In this document: one piece after another, positions 61,155 to 64,000 of the stretch
How positions within the stretch are numbered: position 1 is the first letter of the stretch
Layout: every line of letters begins with the position of its first letter
Assembly: GCA_963707445.1 (NCBI GenBank)
Contig: CAVPPW010000004.1
Coordinates: 138,082-202,081 of the forward strand
Reading direction: 5' to 3'
DNA: 64,000 bases
Source of the DNA: JALORV01 sp963707445
GTDB lineage: Bacteria > Pseudomonadota > Gammaproteobacteria > Burkholderiales > Burkholderiaceae_F
Position numbers and translations under genes: made by a program
Notes under the pieces: generated by a model
Seen by the model: only the letters and a program-made list of their open reading frames with translations
What the model was told of the DNA's origin: nothing
Database searches by the model: none

Positions 61155-62494
61155 ATGTCAATTCACTCGATCGCAAAAGGCGCCACGATGACGCACGGCA
61201 AGAAAAGTAGCAGGGCGCGTAGGCACTTACTCTCGTGTACCGCACTCGGCGCCGCGATGTCTCTTATGGCAGTCAGCACCGCTCAGGCCGCCGTGGCAAA
61301 TGCTGTCGCTGCAAAGGTTCAGCCCGTTACGAGCCAGGTCAGCTACAGCACCGCGGCGAGCGTGGACCCGGCAGCAAGCCCTCCGCTCAATGGACAAACG
61401 TTTGTAGCCTACGACGTCACCGTGACAAACGTCTCTGGGAACGCGGTGAACACGATTGAGTTCATTGGCGCTCTATCGGTACAAAACCTTGCGACTGCGA
61501 CGCCTGCCACGAATACTGCAGAGTCACAAGCCCTTGCGCTCGGACCGGTCTATAACGCTAGTGGGCAGCCGGTCGGCAACTGCAGCAAGCTTGCAAGTCC
61601 TCCTGCCAATCTGTTACCAGCGCCGCCCCCCGGAGCGCTAGTCATCACCTGTTCCATTGGAAAGCTAACCGCAGGATCCTCTTCCGCCCTCAAGATTTTC
61701 TCTTGGCGCCCCCGAATGCAACAGGCATAACCGACCCGACTCAGTTCCGCGAGGTCGTTCGTTTCTATGGCGTTAATTGCTATTCCGAATGCACAAACGA
61801 CACTTCGAATGTCAACGACATAACGCAGTGGTCTGCCTCATGGTCGGTCCCGATCGACGACGATCAAACCGCGTGTCCATATGGTGCGAACGGTGATGTT
61901 TGCCTGGGTACGACCAATCCGACTTACGTAAAGAGCGCGCTCTCGAAGAACGGCGGCACGTTTCTTACGAGTGCCTTCCCTGGAAGCGCGACTTCCGGCC
62001 TCTTTCCATTTGCTACAAGTGTTTCCGCACCCAACACGACAAATGTGAACACGACACTGGAGATTCGTCTCTCGCCAGTTCCCCCAAACCCGCTCGCATC
62101 GTCTGGCACAACTGCCAAAGAATGCAGCGTTAACGACAAGCTTGTTACGTGCTACGCCTCGGCGCTGACGATTGACGGTTTGAATCTCACCGGCGTGGTT
62201 GACCAGGCGAACAAGCAGCAGTACATCACAATAGTTCTTCGACTTGCCCCCACAGAGCCAAAGCCGGGCACGAAAATCGACATGCTCAAGGTCCACTACT
62301 CTGATTCAGTCGATCTGAATCAGCTAGGGCTCGAGATCGTCGAATGCAAGAACGTATCGCCGAATCCTGGCGTTAACGCTCCTTGTTGGACCAGCAGAAA
62401 GGAGTACAAGAACAACGCGACGCCGGTCCAACTACGCGGTGTACGTGAATGGATCATCATTTACGTAAAGAACGGCAGCTACAAGGTCTTCTAG
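61155..62494 (+). CDS. Secreted protein of unknown function (one frameshift)
   Basis: About 445 residues. The ATG at 61155 begins MSIHSIAKGATMTHGKKSSR and a signal peptide, LSCTALGAAMSLMAVSTAQA. The mature part has FVAYDVTVTNVSGNAVNTIE, resembling DUF11/conserved-repeat surface proteins, then cysteine-bearing segments (YGVNCYSECTNDTS; ECSVNDKLVTCYAS) suggesting disulfides. The frame changes near 61700 (SSALKIF to LAPPNATG). Base composition is plainly less G+C-rich than its neighbours and codon use is more even, a hint of transfer. A clear terminator follows. Confidence 0.7.
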
Positions 62495-62514
62495 AGGCGT
62501 CTTTTGAGAATCCC

Positions 62515-62541
62515 GAGCCGGCATGGGGCCGGCTCTTTTTT
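62515..62541 (+). terminator. Rho-independent terminator
   Basis: GAGCCGGC pairs with GCCGGCTC across a 5-base loop, followed by TTTTTT (62536-62541). It lies 20 bp after the secreted protein stop and would end its transcript; it also abuts the convergent TPR gene. Confidence 0.88.
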
Positions 62542-62546
62542 GCCCT

Positions 62547-63098
62547 CTACTTCGAAGTGATTCGCTCGATGAAGTCTCGAGCCGATCTCGCGCCTACGAC
62601 ATTTCCCTTTTTCGCATAGAGGTCAAGCGCCTCAGCAGAGAAAGCCTTTGCATCGGCATGCTTGCCAGCAAGAGCAAGGACTGTCGCGAGTTCCAGCAGC
62701 GCGTCCGCCTGCATATTCGGCGCTTCCGTCTTTCGAGTGAGATCTACCGCGGTCCTCGCCAATGTCTCGGCGTGGTCAAGCTGGCCCTGCCTCGCAAGGA
62801 TCGGCGCGCGGGTCGCGCGCCAAAGGGCCTGCGATTCGACGTCGTCGTCCGCGGTTGCTTGCTCCGCGGTCTGCAGTAGCGAGAGAGCCTCATCATCCCT
62901 GCCCATATCTCGGACGATGCGAGCAAGCAGCGCAGCCATCGTCGAGAAGAAATATGTCTCTCCCTTAGCAGCAAGAAACTCCAGATCGGCCCGGACTTCC
63001 TTCTCGGCTGTTTGCAAGTCGCCGCCGTGCAACTCAACGCGAGCGAGCTCGATTCCGGTTGATGCCGCGTAGTGGCCCTGCCCCAGATCACGAAGCAC
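62547..63098 (-). CDS. TPR-repeat protein, C-terminal part (5' end missing)
   Basis: About 183 residues of helical repeats: ASTGIELARVELHGGDLQTA, LLARIVRDMGRDDEALSLLQ, ALLELATVLALAGKHADAKA, ending IERITSK. These are TPR units like those ending large regulators or kinases. The frame opens at a GTG (63098) but remains open upstream with unrelated sequence, so the natural start is lost. To its right the DNA belongs to an amidohydrolase on the other strand, itself lacking its 5' half. The two truncated ends meet near 63.1 kb. Confidence 0.65.
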   Translation of the reverse strand: MLRDLGQGHYAASTGIELARVELHGGDLQTAEKEVRADLEFLAAKGETYFFSTMAALLARIVRDMGRDDEALSLLQTAEQATADDDVESQALWRATRAPILARQGQLDHAETLARTAVDLTRKTEAPNMQADALLELATVLALAGKHADAKAFSAEALDLYAKKGNVVGARSARDFIERITSK

Positions 63099-64000
63099 AC
63101 ACGGGCGCCGCGTTCGAGGCGCTCGAAGCTATCGGACTCAGGGCGACGGCAGGGAAGTGCCTCATGGATTCGCAGTCGAATCCGGCGTCACTGCGGGAGC
63201 GCGCTGACAAGGCACTCACCGAGAGCAGCGATCTCTGCGCGCGCTGGCACGGCGCGGCGACGGGCGGTCTGCGTTACTGCTTCGCTCCCCGCTTCGTGCC
63301 GAGCTGCACCGGGCCCGTTGCTGCGGGCAGTGAGTGATGCGGCGGAGCGCGCCGGCGCCATGGTCCACACCCATGCGGCCGAGACACCCGTCGAGCTGGA
63401 GCTCGTCAAGCGTGCCACCGGCCAGGATGAGATCGCCTACCTCGATTCCATGGGGATCGCCGGACCGCGCGCCGCGCTCGCCCACTGTGTCTGGGTGGAC
63501 CGGGAATCCATGGGACATCTCGCCCGGGCCGGGACGAACGTCGTGCATTGTCCCAGCTCCAACCTGAAGCTCGGCAGCGGCATCGCCCCCATCCCGGAGA
63601 TGCTCGCCGCCGGCTGTCATGTGGCGCTGGGCGCCGATGGGGCGCCGTGCAACAACCGGCTCGATGGATTCGAGGAGATGCGCCTCGCCGCGTTGATTCA
63701 GAAGCCGCGCCTGGGACCCGACGCGCTGCCCGCGGCGAAGGTGCTCGAGCTCGCCACCCTGGGCGGGGCGCGGGCGCTCGGGCTGGAGCACGAGATCGGC
63801 TCGATCGAAGTCGGGAAGCGCGCCGATCTCGTGGCGGTCGATCTCTCCGGCCCGCACGGCCAGCCGGCCGACGCCGATCTCGCCTCTCGCCTCGTCTACG
63901 CCGCCCGCGCTGCCGACGTTCGTCACGTCGTGGTGGATGGCCGCATCGTGGTGCGGAGTGGCGAGCTAAAAACGGGAGATCTGGCGGAGATCCGCGCAAC
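63099..64000 (+). CDS. Amidohydrolase (cytosine/guanine/SAH deaminase-like), 5' and 3' truncated, one frameshift
   Basis: Nucleobase-deaminase-like amidohydrolase. The recognisable part starts AAFEALEAIGLRATAGKCLM, typical of mid-domain in guanine deaminase and TrzA/AtzA-type enzymes, then FAPRFVPSCT. After a frame change near 63315 come the metal/catalytic blocks MVHTHAAETPVE (His), AALAHCVWVD (His), and ALGADGAPCNNRLDGFEEMR (Asp). The end LVAVDLSGP and HVVVDGRIV is the beta domain, cut by the window edge. The N-terminal ~130 residues with the HxH motif are missing at the 5' junction. Confidence 0.8.

Overview
The window is G+C-rich chromosomal DNA with few intergenic gaps and mostly proteobacterial genes. 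Three Bug-type (tripartite tricarboxylate) binding proteins or fragments, a Dcd starting MSIKSDKWIRRMA, an AidB-like acyl-CoA dehydrogenase, CoxSLM-type hydroxylase genes and many small operons all point to a betaproteobacterium close to Burkholderiales. I saw no rRNA, tRNA, insertion sequence or CRISPR array. Many genes that are clearly conserved along their whole length are broken by one to several single-base frame changes. I treat these as real genes and give outer boundaries that bridge the breaks; most are probably sequencing or assembly errors.

Layout. 1-4.7 kb: 5' part of dnaE, a small DUF4124 protein, dcd and a D-threonine aldolase/D-serine dehydratase-like enzyme. 4.7-6.5 kb: an ECF sigma factor, ferritin-like protein and cytochrome c operon. 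6.8-12.9 kb: a Bug protein, small enzymes, a LysR regulator diverging from an exported SnoaL-like protein, a class I HMG-CoA reductase and an EamA transporter. 13.0-19.7 kb: a compact type II fatty-acid-synthase-like locus (FabL-type enoyl reductase, FabG-type ketoreductase, acyl carrier protein, double-hotdog dehydratase, two ketosynthases, and a phosphopantetheinyl transferase joined in frame to an LpxL/HtrB-like acyltransferase). It is followed on the same strand by an exported ankyrin-repeat protein, a lipoprotein and a membrane Fe-S oxidoreductase (to 24.5 kb). 24.6-29.8 kb: a GYD protein, then coxD, a membrane protein, coxE, coxG, a carboxymuconolactone-decarboxylase-like protein and a methyltransferase packed as one operon. 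30.0-37.5 kb: a peptide/nickel-type ABC importer with two tandem binding proteins. 37.6-48.3 kb: catabolic genes (acyl-CoA dehydrogenase, enolase-superfamily enzyme, amidohydrolase, VOC protein), a large ATPase/TPR regulator, a secreted protein and two Bug gene fragments. 48.3-53.3 kb: coxM, coxL and coxS of the form II type, with a divergent xdhC/coxF-like gene. 53.3-61 kb: a subtilisin-like protease with a propeptide-like lipoprotein upstream, a DUF1992 protein, a cyclic-nucleotide-domain patatin and a SulP transporter carrying STAS and cyclic-nucleotide domains. 61.1-64 kb: a less G+C-rich secreted protein, then a TPR gene and an amidohydrolase, both missing their 5' ends, that meet head to head near 63.1 kb.

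How the parts may work together. The fatty-acid-like locus holds everything needed to elongate, reduce, dehydrate and saturate a chain on its own carrier, to activate that carrier, and perhaps to transfer the chain to a lipid; I do not recognise it as a named pathway, and it is the best candidate here for an undescribed system. The coxSLM operon with xdhC and the separate coxDEG operon would make and mature one molybdenum hydroxylase, probably not a true CO dehydrogenase because the CoxL active-site loop is of the form II type.
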